Below the pieces are notes generated by a model, which made no database searches, was not told where the DNA came from, and saw only the letters and a list, made by a program, of their open reading frames with translations. The translations under genes were made by a program, and so were the position numbers. From Bathymodiolus japonicus methanotrophic gill symbiont (GTDB lineage Bacteria > Pseudomonadota > Gammaproteobacteria > Methylococcales > Methylomonadaceae), in NCBI RefSeq assembly GCF_019721995.1, contig NZ_BLYC01000001.1:248001-312000 (forward strand): DNA of 64,000 bases. Direction: 5' to 3'. Of this stretch, positions 10,300 through 18,575 are shown piece by piece; within the stretch, counting starts at the first letter, position 1, and every line of letters starts with the position of its first letter.

Positions 10300-10579
10300 C
10301 GCTGAAAATCATGGAAACGGAGCTTAGCGAAGTGGTGATTTTTAGCCCCTGATAGGCGACAGGGCAATTCGCTGATTCGACGTGTGCTAGCAGCACGCGA
10401 GAGGAGCAAGAATTGCATTCCGAATAGCCGTCCAGCCAGTGAGGTAGTAATGACGAAGCGGCTTTTGTGCGTAGTCGTTGCGGACGCAGGGCGTTCAGGG
10501 CATCTCCCATCCGCTGCGTAGGTGAACGAATTATGGCGACAGGAGTCCCAGAATTTCGTGAGGTAGCATGGCGCGCCTG
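10300..10579 (+). repeat. 280-type modular repeat
   Basis: Full 280-bp copy: head hairpin CGCTGAAAATCA...TGATTTTTAG, hairpins CCCTG/CAGGG and CGTGTGCT/AGCACGCG, and tail ending GCGCGCCTG. It is joined to the partial 260-type copy on the left and an IS3 fragment on the right. Confidence 0.88.
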
Positions 10580-11125
10580 GTCCATACCTGGTTCGCTTTT
10601 TCTGCGATATAACTCGTTGGCTTGGAGGTGTTTTTGCGCTCTTTAGCCCGCCCTCTATCGCTGAAAATCCTGGAAACGGAGCTTTAGCGAAGTGAAGATT
10701 TTTAGTCCGCGATAGCCGTAGGGCCGTTGTTTTGTCGGAGTCTGAGCGTTAGCGAAGGTGGAGACAAAATAAAAGGCCATCCGACACGGCGTCAAGTCAT
10801 TTGGAGCCTATGTTCCGACCCCTTGTTGGGTCGGGACGAGGTGACGAGGACGAATCGGGGCCGCCGGAGGCATTAGTGGTCGCGTTAAGTTTTTGCCGCT
10901 TGCTTGGGCTGGGATGCCCAAAACAAGCTTTCGCAAAAATAGCGACTCCCCGCGTGTGACTTGTTCTGCTTTATGCAACACTCGATAAAATGATGATTCG
11001 GAGGCAATGTAGATGCCTTTGTCTGCCAGGATAGGGACGATTTGACTCGGTGGTAAATTGGCATACTCGTCCTCATTACAGGTCATTAAAATAGCGAGTT
11101 GCTCATATTCGCTTAATTTATTATT
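10580..11125 (-). pseudogene. IS3-family transposase OrfB fragment, interrupted by a 295-type repeat
   Basis: Minus-strand remnant whose translation reads LPPSQIVPILADKGIYIASE, SSFYRVLHKAEQVT and then, after removing the 295-bp repeat at 10659-10953, HRGRAKERKNTSKPTSYIAE. This is the N-terminal region of an IS3-family OrfB before the integrase core. The catalytic core is absent: the fragment is cut at 10580 by a 280-type repeat and at 11125 by an ISb end. Precise removal of the repeat restores the codons for THRG. Confidence 0.8.
10659..10953 (+). repeat. 295-type modular repeat
   Basis: 295-bp copy from CGCTGAAAATCC to GCGACTCCCCGC, inserted in the IS3 fragment. The flanks CCCTCTAT and GTGTGACTT join to give the expected uninterrupted coding sequence, with no target duplication. 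Internal hairpins include CCGACCC/GGGTCGG and GGGC/GCCC within GCTTG/CAAGC. Confidence 0.88.
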
Positions 11126-11785
11126 ACTCGATGTTCAAGTTTTTCCATCCCATTGCCATCAAACTCTTACCTTCACCCAGCAGAACAATACTTTAATGAT
11201 GCTGTTGGCCCTAAGCGCCCTAAATCTCTGCCAATCATATGTTTTCCTGATGGCATCAGTTGAAACACATCCTTTATTAATTCACCTAACTCTTTCAGCT
11301 TATCACCAGGATCTGGAAACTCTAGCAATGACGTGATGAACTCAAGCAGTCGCTGAAAATCAGGGAAACGTAGCCTAAGCGAAGTGATGATTTTTAGTCC
11401 GCGATAGCCGTAGGGCCGTTGTTTTGTCGGAGTCTGAGCGTTAGCGAAGGTGGAGACAAAATAAAAGGCCATCCGACACGGCGTCAAGTCATTTGGAGCC
11501 TATGTTCCGACCCCTTGTTGGGTCGGGACGAGGTGACGAGGACGAATCGGGGCCGCCGGAGGCATAAGTGGTCGCGTTAAGTTTTTGCTGCTTGCTTGGG
11601 CTGGGATGCCCAAAACAAGCTTTCGCAAAAATAGCGACTCCCCGCACATCCATTTGAGACTTGCGCTGTAAGCTTCCTACGGTATACGCAGGTAGTTTGC
11701 TTTCAATGCGGGCTATTTGCTCTGGGTGAAGGAGAAGGCAATGGTCAAACAAAAGACTCAGAATCAGGCCACGGCTTGATCCCTC
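11126..11785 (-). pseudogene. IS4-family (ISb) transposase C-terminal fragment, interrupted by a 295-type repeat
   Basis: Minus-strand ISb piece starting with the element end ACTCGATGTTCAAGTT and covering the last part of the transposase (EGSSRGLILSLLF, then SLLEFPDPGDKLKEL). It is split at 11351-11645 by a 295-bp repeat and cut off at 11786 by a 260-bp repeat. Dead. Confidence 0.85.
11351..11645 (+). repeat. 295-type modular repeat
   Basis: Full copy inside the ISb fragment. Left flank GAACTCAAGCAGT plus right flank ACATCCATTTGAG equals the uninterrupted sequence seen at 49855-49880, so the insertion is exact with no duplicated or lost base. Confidence 0.92.
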
Positions 11786-12045
11786 CGCTGTCAGCCCCGG
11801 ACGGGCTGATAGTCTCCAGAAGGCGCAGGGAAATTTGCCAATCCGAAGTGCGCGATAGCGCGCGAGGGAGGCTAAAATTTTATCCCGAATAGCCGTAGAG
11901 CCATTTGTGGTAGCCATGACTGAGCTGCTTTGTGCTCAGTCTGTGGCGGACGCAGGGCGGCTGGAGCATCTCCTATTCGCTGCGTAGGTGAACGAATTAC
12001 GGCGACAGGAGTCCCGGAATTTCGTGAGGTAGCATGGCGCGTCTG
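11786..12045 (+). repeat. 260-type modular repeat
   Basis: Full 260-bp copy from CGCTGTCAGCCCC to GCGTCTG (one change in the tail). Its head hairpin is TCAGCCC/GGGCTGA. On the ISb side it sits exactly before a GAG codon of the transposase. The far side joins unrelated sequence. Confidence 0.88.
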
Positions 12046-12128
12046 TGTTACGTAGAATGACTATGCTCCTCTTGAGATAGTTTGGCCAGAATCAAAAATT
12101 CTTCGTAATCTTGGTAACTTTATTCCGT
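12046..12128 (+). other. Unidentified 3' gene fragment
   Basis: An open frame from about 12057 reads NDYAPLEIVWPESKILRN, then LGNFIP, with a stop supplied by TAA once the 295-type repeat at 12129 is removed. It sits just upstream of the hicB remnant, where a toxin gene might be expected, but the residues do not resemble HicA. Family not recognised. Confidence 0.3.
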
Positions 12129-12421
12129 CGCTGAAAATCAGGGAAACGGAGCCTAAGCGAAGTGATGATTTTTAGTCCGCGATAGCCGTAGGGCCGTTAT
12201 TTTGTCGGAGTCTGAGCGTTAGCGAAGGTGGAGACAAAATAAAAGGCCATCCGACACGGCGTCAAGTCATTTGGAGCCTATGTTCCGACCCCTTGTTGGG
12301 TCGGGACGAGGTGACGAGGACGAATCGGGGCCGCCGGAGGCATAAGTGGTCGCGTTAAGTTTTTGCTGCTTGCTTGGGCTGGGATGCCCAAAACAAGCTT
12401 TCGCAAAAATAGCGACTCCCC
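12129..12421 (+). repeat. 295-type modular repeat, last two bases missing
   Basis: As the other 295-type copies but ending CTCCCC instead of CTCCCCGC. It separates the unidentified fragment from the hicB remnant. Confidence 0.87.
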
Positions 12422-12448
12422 AATAAACTGCCTTATTGGAGACGAGTA

Positions 12449-12944
12449 ATGTTTAAGTATGAAACAATAATTTATTGGAGTGAAGAAGACCAGGCGTACT
12501 TAACAGAAGTTCCAGAGCTTCTTGGGTGTGTGGCGCATGGCGGTTCCCATGAAGCTGCGCTTGCAAATATACAAGAAGCAATTTAGCTGTGGATTGATGC
12601 TGCGCAACAGGCGCGCCATGCTACCTCACGAAATTCCGGGACTCCTGTCGCCATAATCCGTTCACCTACGCAGCGGATGGGAGATGCCTTGAACGCCCTG
12701 CGTCCGCAACGACTACGCACAAAAGCCGCTTCGTCATTACTACCTCACTGGCTGGACGGCTATTCGGAATGAAATTATTGCTCCTCTCGCGTGCTGCTAG
12801 CACACGTTGAATCAGCGAATTTCCCTGTCGCCTATCAGGGACTAAAAATCACCACTTCGCTAAGCTCCGTTTCCATGATTTTCAGCGGAGGAGCTTGGTG
12901 ATGTTATTCCCTAAGCCAAAGGGCGTAGATTAATGTACGCATAG
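12449..12944 (+). pseudogene. HicB-type antitoxin remnant
   Basis: Translation MFKYETIIYWSEEDQAYLTE, VPELLGCVAHGGSHEAALAN, IQEAI, stop, LWIDAAQ; then, after a 280-bp repeat (12608-12887), EELGDVIP, stop, AKGRRLMYA. This is the HicB partial RNase-H fold in family order. Two in-frame stops (TAG at 12584 and a TAA in the last part) plus the insertion make it dead. Excising the repeat restores GCG CAA GAG GAG exactly. No intact HicA partner is visible upstream. Confidence 0.8.
12608..12887 (-). repeat. 280-type modular repeat
   Basis: Full 280-bp copy in reverse orientation inside the hicB remnant, exactly between a CAA and a GAG codon, with no target duplication. Confidence 0.9.
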
Positions 12945-12975
12945 CTAGCCCTTTACAATTGATGTTAACCTAGGC

Positions 12976-13485
12976 CTATCTTTCAGAACGCGCGCGCCAT
13001 TGTTTAACTACATGCCAGCGCCAGAACAACCTCATGCCAAAATAACCAATCACTGATGATGCAATACCGAGTATCAGGCACCCGATAAGAAAAGGTCCGC
13101 CTATATCGCTTAGTCCTGTGGTCACGCTTTCTATAGAAAATTCAAAATCGGCAGCTGGTGAAGGCTGGTTCAGAGTCCATAAACCTATGCGATATGCAAA
13201 ATAAAACATCGGTGGCATGGTCAATGGGTTAGTGACCCAGACTAGCGCAACAGAAATAGGCAGGTTAGCGCGGAAATATAGTGCGAATACCGCTGCAATT
13301 ACCATTTGACCTGGTGTTGGAATCCATGCGACAAAAAGGCCAACAGCAAGAGCTGCTGCAACGGAGCGCCGGTTTAAGTGCCAGAGGTTTGGGTCATGCA
13401 GCTTATCGCCTAAAAAAGTCAGATGCTTATGCTCTTTAATGGACTCAGGTGAAGGCATGTATTTCTTGATAAGCTTTTTGGGCAT
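12976..13485 (-). CDS. DUF2062 family membrane protein
   Basis: Small inner-membrane protein of unknown function with the DUF2062 pattern (GLFVAWIPTPGQMVIAA, ALVWVTNPLTMPPMFYFAYR). The three to four hydrophobic segments and 169 aa length are normal for the family. In several gammaproteobacteria a DUF2062 gene lies next to comEC, as here (divergent, 182 bp before the comEC start). Function unknown. Confidence 0.85.
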   Translation of the reverse strand: MPKKLIKKYMPSPESIKEHKHLTFLGDKLHDPNLWHLNRRSVAAALAVGLFVAWIPTPGQMVIAAVFALYFRANLPISVALVWVTNPLTMPPMFYFAYRIGLWTLNQPSPAADFEFSIESVTTGLSDIGGPFLIGCLILGIASSVIGYFGMRLFWRWHVVKQWRARSER

Positions 13486-13666
13486 GATGACTGGTATTCA
13501 CTAAATATAAACAGTGGCTAAGTGTAGCAGGTTTTCGTGTACATTTTAAGCTGTGCAATTAATAGTTTTAACCGTATTGCAGGTCATAAAAATCAGCGTC
13601 ACGGTCGTTCTGAAAAAAAGCGTGTTAGCATACAAATATTGCAAGTATTTTCAGGGTGTGCGGTTT

Positions 13667-14348
13667 ATGTTTTTATCAGTTCTGTGCTTTTTCTCCGGCG
13701 TGCTGTTTGTTCAGCAGTGGAGAGAATTGCCTGATAATTTCATCTTGCTATCTGCGCTAATTATTGCCATTTTAATGGCCTATTATAATTATCGTCGCAG
13801 CGCCTATTTTCTTTTAGGCATAGTGTTTGCCAGTGCCTTTGCAAACGCTGAAAATCATGGAAACGTAGCTTAGCGAAGTGGTGATTCTTAGTCCCTGATA
13901 GGCGACAGGGCAATTTGCTGATTCGACGTGTGCTAGCAGCACGCGAGAGGAGCAAGAATTGCATTCCGAATAGCCGTCCAGCCAGTGAGGTAGTAATGAC
14001 GAAGCGGCTTTTGTGCGTAGTCGTTGCGGACGCAGGGCGTTCAGGGCATCTCCCATCCGCTGCGTAGGTGAACGAATTATGGCGACAGGAGTCCCGGAAT
14101 TTCGTGAGGTAGCATGGCGCGCCTCTGCAGCTTTTTTGGCTAAGGTTAATCCAGAGATTATTCTGGTTCCCGCTGACTCACCAAACCGCTTTGGCTTTCC
14201 TCATGCAGAAGTTGTTAATCGCTACAAAGCAATAGCCGCAAAGTACTTTATTAGCGGCGAGTCTGGAGCTATTAGCGTTACCATATCTAAAAATAAAAGT
14301 AAGCTAGAAGGCTATAGAGACAAGCATAGTCACTACTGGAATAAGTAA
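13667..14348 (+). pseudogene. comEC: ComEC/Rec2 DNA-uptake channel, gutted
   Basis: ComEC carries transforming DNA across the inner membrane. Only the two ends remain. The N-terminal membrane segment is at 13667-13845 (MFLSVLCFFSGVLFVQQW to FLLGIVFASAFAN), and the last about 75 residues follow the repeat at about 14125-14348 (SAAFLAKVNPEIILVPADS, FGFPHAEVVNRYKA), matching the end of the metallo-beta-lactamase-like domain. A 280-type repeat sits where roughly 600 codons of channel and nuclease-like domain should be. Loss of natural transformation by this route is inferred. Confidence 0.82.
13846..14124 (+). repeat. 280-type modular repeat at the comEC deletion
   Basis: Starts with the CGCTGAAAATCA head and ends GCGCGCCT, with the terminal base ambiguous at the junction. 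It lies precisely between the two comEC ends, suggesting that recombination between two copies, or an insertion with a large deletion, removed the middle. Confidence 0.87.
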
Positions 14349-14384
14349 AAAATAATAACCAAGGCATTTACTATGGAATTAAAT

Positions 14385-14401
14385 AGGACTAAAATAGTAC
14401 T
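14385..14401 (+). promoter_or_regulatory. Putative Rrf2-type operator of the suf operon
   Basis: Near-palindrome AGGACTA-AAA-TAGTACT (half sites match 6 of 7) located 17 bp upstream of the regulator start, with GGAGAGG as ribosome-binding site in between. Position and form fit autoregulation by the IscR/SufR-like regulator. Confidence 0.45.
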
Positions 14402-14418
14402 ACATTGAAGGAGAGGAC

Positions 14419-14874
14419 ATGTTACGTCTAGGTAAAATGACTGACTATGCAACAGTTATCCTGAGTTTTATGGCAAAAAATCCAGAGCAAATGCATGCTG
14501 CGCTGGAAGTTTCGACAGTCACTGGGGTTACCCTGCCTACTGTTAGTAAAATTTTGAAGCTATTAGTTAAAGCAAAAGTATTAAGTTCTATTCGAGGAGC
14601 AAAGGGTGGTTATGTCTTAGTGCAAACACCTGAAAAAATTACTGTGGCATCGGTGATTACAGCTTTAGAAGGGCCAATATCTTTAACTGAGTGTAGCCAT
14701 TCTGATCATAGTTGTGATCAGGTTTCAGGTTGTCAAATTGGTAATAACTGGCGACTAATCAATCAAGCCGTGCAGCAAGCTTTAGAGTCAGTGACCTTAG
14801 CTGATATGTTGTTACCTGTTAACCCTCCGCAAGAAATTACTGTGCCAGTGGCCAGTTTGTATCGTTTAAAATAG
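14419..14874 (+). CDS. sufR: SUF system Fe-S assembly regulator, Rrf2 family
   Basis: Winged-helix Rrf2 regulator of the kind that opens suf operons in xanthomonads and relatives. The recognition region SKILKLLVKAKVLSSIRGAK is followed by KGGYVLVQTP. Cysteines 92, 99 and 105 can hold a 2Fe-2S cluster as in IscR, so DNA binding probably responds to cluster status. 151 aa, strong ribosome-binding site. It is the first gene of sufR-B-C-D-S-U with only 13 bp to sufB. The sufR name is used by analogy; the protein is not the cyanobacterial SufR. Confidence 0.85.
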   Translation: MLRLGKMTDYATVILSFMAKNPEQMHAALEVSTVTGVTLPTVSKILKLLVKAKVLSSIRGAKGGYVLVQTPEKITVASVITALEGPISLTECSHSDHSCDQVSGCQIGNNWRLINQAVQQALESVTLADMLLPVNPPQEITVPVASLYRLK

Positions 14875-14887
14875 ATAAAGAGTACTT

Positions 14888-16336
14888 ATGTCAACCAGCG
14901 CACAAGAAATTGATAGTTATATAGGTCAAAAGTATAAAGACGGCTTTGTGACCGACGTGGAAGTGGATACCTTTCCACCGGGTCTGGATGAGCAGGTTAT
15001 TGCCAAACTTTCGGCGATTAAAGGTGAGCCAGAGTTTATGCTGGAATATCGCTTAAAAGCTTTTCGCCACTGGCAAACCATGACTGAGCCAAATTGGGCG
15101 CAGTTAAATATTGAACCGATTGATTATCAGTCAATTAGTTATTATTCAGCGCCTAAAAAAGACTCAGATAAGCCGCAAAGCCTGGATGAAATTGACCCGG
15201 AATTGCTAGAAACCTATAAAAAACTGGGTATCCCTCTGGATGAGCAGGAGCGCTTAGCAGGTGTTGCGGTTGATGCTGTATTTGATAGTGTTTCAGTTGC
15301 GACTACATTTAAAGGTAAATTAAAAGATGCGGGGGTTATTTTCTGCCCTATTTCCGAGGCCTTGCAAGAATATCCCGACCTAGTAAAGCAGTATTTAGGA
15401 ACGGTTGTTCCTTCCGGTGATAATTTTTTTGCTGCTTTAAATGCAGCGGTGTTTACCGATGGCTCTTTTGTTTACATTCCTAAAGGTGTCCGTTGTCCGA
15501 TGGAATTGTCTACGTATTTTAGAATTAATGCGGCCAACACAGGACAATTTGAACGTACTTTGATTATTGCTGATGAGGATAGTCATGTTAGCTATTTAGA
15601 AGGCTGTACCGCACCGATGCGTGATGAAAATCAATTGCATGCGGCAGTAGTGGAATTAGTTGTCATGGATAACGCGGAGATTAAATACTCGACAGTTCAG
15701 AACTGGTACCCAGGCGACGAAAATGGAGTGGGTGGCATATATAACTTTGTCACCAAGCGTGCAGAGTGCCGTGGAGCAAACTCAAAGGTTTCCTGGACAC
15801 AGGTAGAAACGGGTTCTGCGATTACCTGGAAATATCCTAGTTGTGTATTATTGGGCGATAACTCGGTGGGTGAATTCTATTCGGTTGCGGTGACTAATAA
15901 TTATCAGCAAGCCGATACCGGAACTAAAATGATTCATATCGGTAAAAATACCCGCAGTACGATTATTTCCAAAGGCATATCTGCAGGGCGTTCGCAAAAC
16001 ACCTATCGCGGGCTGGTTAAGGTTGCTAAAAATGCGACAAACGCACGTAACTATACGCAGTGTGACTCCTTATTAGTGGGTGATAAATGCGGCGCACATA
16101 CGTTCCCTTATGTGGAAGTGAAACAACCTTCGGCACAAGTCGAGCATGAAGCGACCACCTCTAAAATTAGCGAAGACCAATTGTTTTTCTGTCAGCAACG
16201 TGGCATCTCTGCGGAAGATGCTGTTTCGATGATTGTTAATGGTTTTTGCAAAAGTGTATTCAAAGAATTACCCATGGAATTTGCCGTCGAAGCGCAGGCT
16301 TTATTAGGCATCAGTCTTGAAGGTTCGGTGGGTTAG
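14888..16336 (+). CDS. sufB: Fe-S cluster assembly protein SufB
   Basis: Scaffold subunit of the SufBC2D complex that assembles iron-sulfur clusters in the cytoplasm. At 482 aa it has the usual length. Typical blocks are visible: [79 protein letters not shown] and the C-terminal core [19 protein letters not shown] with the acceptor cysteine. 13 bp after the regulator and 69 bp before sufC. Confidence 0.96.
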   Translation: MSTSAQEIDSYIGQKYKDGFVTDVEVDTFPPGLDEQVIAKLSAIKGEPEFMLEYRLKAFRHWQTMTEPNWAQLNIEPIDYQSISYYSAPKKDSDKPQSLDEIDPELLETYKKLGIPLDEQERLAGVAVDAVFDSVSVATTFKGKLKDAGVIFCPISEALQEYPDLVKQYLGTVVPSGDNFFAALNAAVFTDGSFVYIPKGVRCPMELSTYFRINAANTGQFERTLIIADEDSHVSYLEGCTAPMRDENQLHAAVVELVVMDNAEIKYSTVQNWYPGDENGVGGIYNFVTKRAECRGANSKVSWTQVETGSAITWKYPSCVLLGDNSVGEFYSVAVTNNYQQADTGTKMIHIGKNTRSTIISKGISAGRSQNTYRGLVKVAKNATNARNYTQCDSLLVGDKCGAHTFPYVEVKQPSAQVEHEATTSKISEDQLFFCQQRGISAEDAVSMIVNGFCKSVFKELPMEFAVEAQALLGISLEGSVG

Positions 16337-16405
16337 AAATTTCTCCTATTCCCGCACAAAGTCGGGAGTCAGGCACAGTCCAAAAAATATTTCAGGTAAA
16401 AATAA

Positions 16406-17155
16406 ATGCTCAGTATAGAAAATCTTCATGTCAGTGTAGGTGATAAGCCTATTCTTAAAGGCCTTAATTTGCAGATTAATGCAGGTGAAGTGCATGCGAT
16501 TATGGGACCCAATGGCGCGGGTAAAAGCACGCTGTCGCATGTCTTGTCAGGAAAGTCAGGTTACACCGTGACAGCAGGAACAGTGATTTATCAGGGAAAG
16601 GACTTATTAGATCTGGAGCCTGATGAAAGAGCGCGTGAAGGTGTATTTTTAGCTTTCCAGTATCCAGTAGAAGTTCCTGGGGTGAGCAATATTTATCTAA
16701 TGAAAGCAGCTCTAAATGCAATTCGCAAGCACAAAGGTTTGCCTGAAGTGGATGCGATGGATTTTTTAACCTTAGTTAAAGATAAAGTCAAATTATTAGA
16801 AATGGATGAAAAGTTCTTATATCGTTCGGTCAATGAAGGTTTTTCAGGTGGTGAGAAAAAACGTAATGAGATCCTGCAAGCTGCTATTTTAGAGCCTAGC
16901 TTGTGTATTCTAGATGAAACCGATTCCGGGCTGGATATTGATGCCTTGAAAGTGGTTGCTGCTGGCGTGAATTCTCTTCGTGCGGATGATCGTGCTTTTT
17001 TAATGATTACCCATTATCAACGCATGCTGGATTATATTAAGCCTGATATCGTGCATGTTCTGGCGAATGGCAAAATTGTCAAATCAGGTGGTCCTGAACT
17101 TGCGCTGGAACTGGAAGCAAAAGGTTACCACTGGGTAGAAGAGCAGGCGGCATAA
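16406..17155 (+). CDS. sufC: Fe-S cluster assembly ATPase SufC
   Basis: ABC-type soluble ATPase that powers SufBCD. Walker A GPNGAGKST at residues 34-42, ABC signature FSGGEKKRNEIL, Walker B LCILDETDSGLD and the H-loop MITHYQR are all present. 249 aa. Its stop overlaps the sufD start (TAATG), indicating translational coupling. Confidence 0.97.
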   Translation: MLSIENLHVSVGDKPILKGLNLQINAGEVHAIMGPNGAGKSTLSHVLSGKSGYTVTAGTVIYQGKDLLDLEPDERAREGVFLAFQYPVEVPGVSNIYLMKAALNAIRKHKGLPEVDAMDFLTLVKDKVKLLEMDEKFLYRSVNEGFSGGEKKRNEILQAAILEPSLCILDETDSGLDIDALKVVAAGVNSLRADDRAFLMITHYQRMLDYIKPDIVHVLANGKIVKSGGPELALELEAKGYHWVEEQAA

Positions 17156-18480
17156 TGAGTGCTGTAAAAACTATCAGTCAATATCCAACTGAATATGAGA
17201 AATTTTCTGATGCATTACCTGGGCAATTAGTTAGCTGGTTAAGATTACTAAGACAGGATGCGGCACAGCACTTTTCAGCGCATGGTTTTCCTTCATTAAG
17301 AGAGGAAGAGTGGCGCTATACTAATGTTTCCGCCATCGAGAAGAAATTGTTTTCGCCGGTTGCTACAAGTGAAATCGGTGCGGTAGACATGGACAGTCTC
17401 AAACAGCATTTAATAGCGGATGCCTGGTCTGTCGTTCTGGTGGATGGACATTATTCAGCGTCCCTGTCTAATCTGGATGGCATTCCGGAATCAGTGACGG
17501 TCATGAATATGGCTAGTGCTGTAGAGCAGCGTGCTGATTTACTGGAAAAATACTTTTCTCAGGTAGTTGACTCTAAAGAACATGGCTTTGTAGCGTTTAA
17601 CACTGCCTGGTTTAGTGATGGGCTGTTTATTCATGTTCCTGCTAAGCAGGTGTTAGCTAAGCCGATTCAAATCCTGCATATCGTGACTCAAGCGGGCTTT
17701 ATGGCGAATACACGCGATATTATTGTTCTGGAGGAGTCAGCCGAGGCAAAAGTGATAGAAACCTATGTAGGCTGTGATGATGCTTATTGTTCAGCAGCAG
17801 TTATGGAAATTGCGCTGGAACAAAATGCTGATTTAACTTTATATAAACTGCAAATGGAAGGTGAGAAAGCTTACCATTTTGGCGGAACCTATGTTAAACA
17901 GGCTAGGGATAGTCGCTTTACACACCATAACTTTGCCTTTGGTGGGCTATTAGCGCGCAATGATACTCATACTGACCTGGGTCATGCCTCAGCATGTGAC
18001 TTAAATGGCCTGTATTTAGGCGTTAAACGCCAGCATATCGATAATCACACGCGTATTAATCATTTACAGCCGCATGCAATAAGTCATGAGCTGTATAAAG
18101 GCGTTTTAAATCAGCGTGCAAAAGGTGTTTTTCAGGGGCGGGTACTGGTTGCAGAGCAGGCGCAGAAAACCGACTCGATGATGAACAATCGTAACCTGTT
18201 ACTTTCAGATGATGCAGAAGCTGACACCAAGCCGCAACTGGAAATTTATGCGGATGATGTAAAGTGTGCACATGGTGTAACGGTAGGGCAATTAGATGAG
18301 CAATCGGTTTTTTACTTGCAATCGCGTTGCGTGGATAAGCAAACCGCACGAAATATGCTGACCTTTGCCTTTGCTAATGAAATGGTGGGAAAGATCAAGC
18401 TACCAGAGTTGCATGATAGGGTGCTAGCACAATTATTACAGCGCTTTCCTCAGGCAGGTATTCAGCAAGACTGGCTTTAA
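17155..18480 (+). CDS. sufD: Fe-S cluster assembly protein SufD
   Basis: SufB paralogue forming the SufBC2D scaffold. The beta-helix core shows the SufD pattern KAKGVFQGRVLVAEQAQKTD, SMMNNRNLLLSDDAEADTKP and DDVKCAHGVTVGQLDEQSVF with the conserved CAHG. 441 aa. Coupled to sufC; followed by a palindromic repeat (18491-18548) and sufS. Confidence 0.95.
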   Translation: MSAVKTISQYPTEYEKFSDALPGQLVSWLRLLRQDAAQHFSAHGFPSLREEEWRYTNVSAIEKKLFSPVATSEIGAVDMDSLKQHLIADAWSVVLVDGHYSASLSNLDGIPESVTVMNMASAVEQRADLLEKYFSQVVDSKEHGFVAFNTAWFSDGLFIHVPAKQVLAKPIQILHIVTQAGFMANTRDIIVLEESAEAKVIETYVGCDDAYCSAAVMEIALEQNADLTLYKLQMEGEKAYHFGGTYVKQARDSRFTHHNFAFGGLLARNDTHTDLGHASACDLNGLYLGVKRQHIDNHTRINHLQPHAISHELYKGVLNQRAKGVFQGRVLVAEQAQKTDSMMNNRNLLLSDDAEADTKPQLEIYADDVKCAHGVTVGQLDEQSVFYLQSRCVDKQTARNMLTFAFANEMVGKIKLPELHDRVLAQLLQRFPQAGIQQDWL

Positions 18481-18490
18481 TAATAAGAGT

Positions 18491-18548
18491 GTAGAGCGGA
18501 CTTTAGTCCGCTACGATTGTATAAAATGCGGACTGAAGTCCGCTCTAC
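18491..18548 (+). repeat. Short palindromic repeat (GTAGAGCGGACTTTAGTCCGC type), copy 1
   Basis: Two facing units GTAGAGCGGACTTTAGTCCGC and GCGGACTGAAGTCCGCTCTAC form a large hairpin between sufD and sufS. Similar pairs are at 20428, 61699 and 62717. Confidence 0.8.
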
Positions 18549-18575
18549 CCAAGTAGAGTAATCCCCGAAGATAAA

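Noticed and set aside
10178-10585. Recurring open frames inside the 280/260 repeats (containing ARHATSRNSGTP or LPHWLDGYSECN) as small proteins
   Set aside because: They occur in both orientations, have no start signals, and change frame between copies; the repeats look like structured non-coding DNA.
11489-11650. Frames inside the 295 repeats (RGVAIFAKACFGHPSP... and MTPCRMAFYF...) as genes
   Set aside because: Same reasoning: they are translations of repeat DNA joined to IS fragments.
12046-12128. HicA toxin gene upstream of hicB
   Set aside because: The readable residues do not match HicA; left as unidentified.
10192-12887. CRISPR array or tandem repeat cluster
   Set aside because: Repeat units are long, of three types, and separated by gene fragments rather than uniform spacers; no cas genes.
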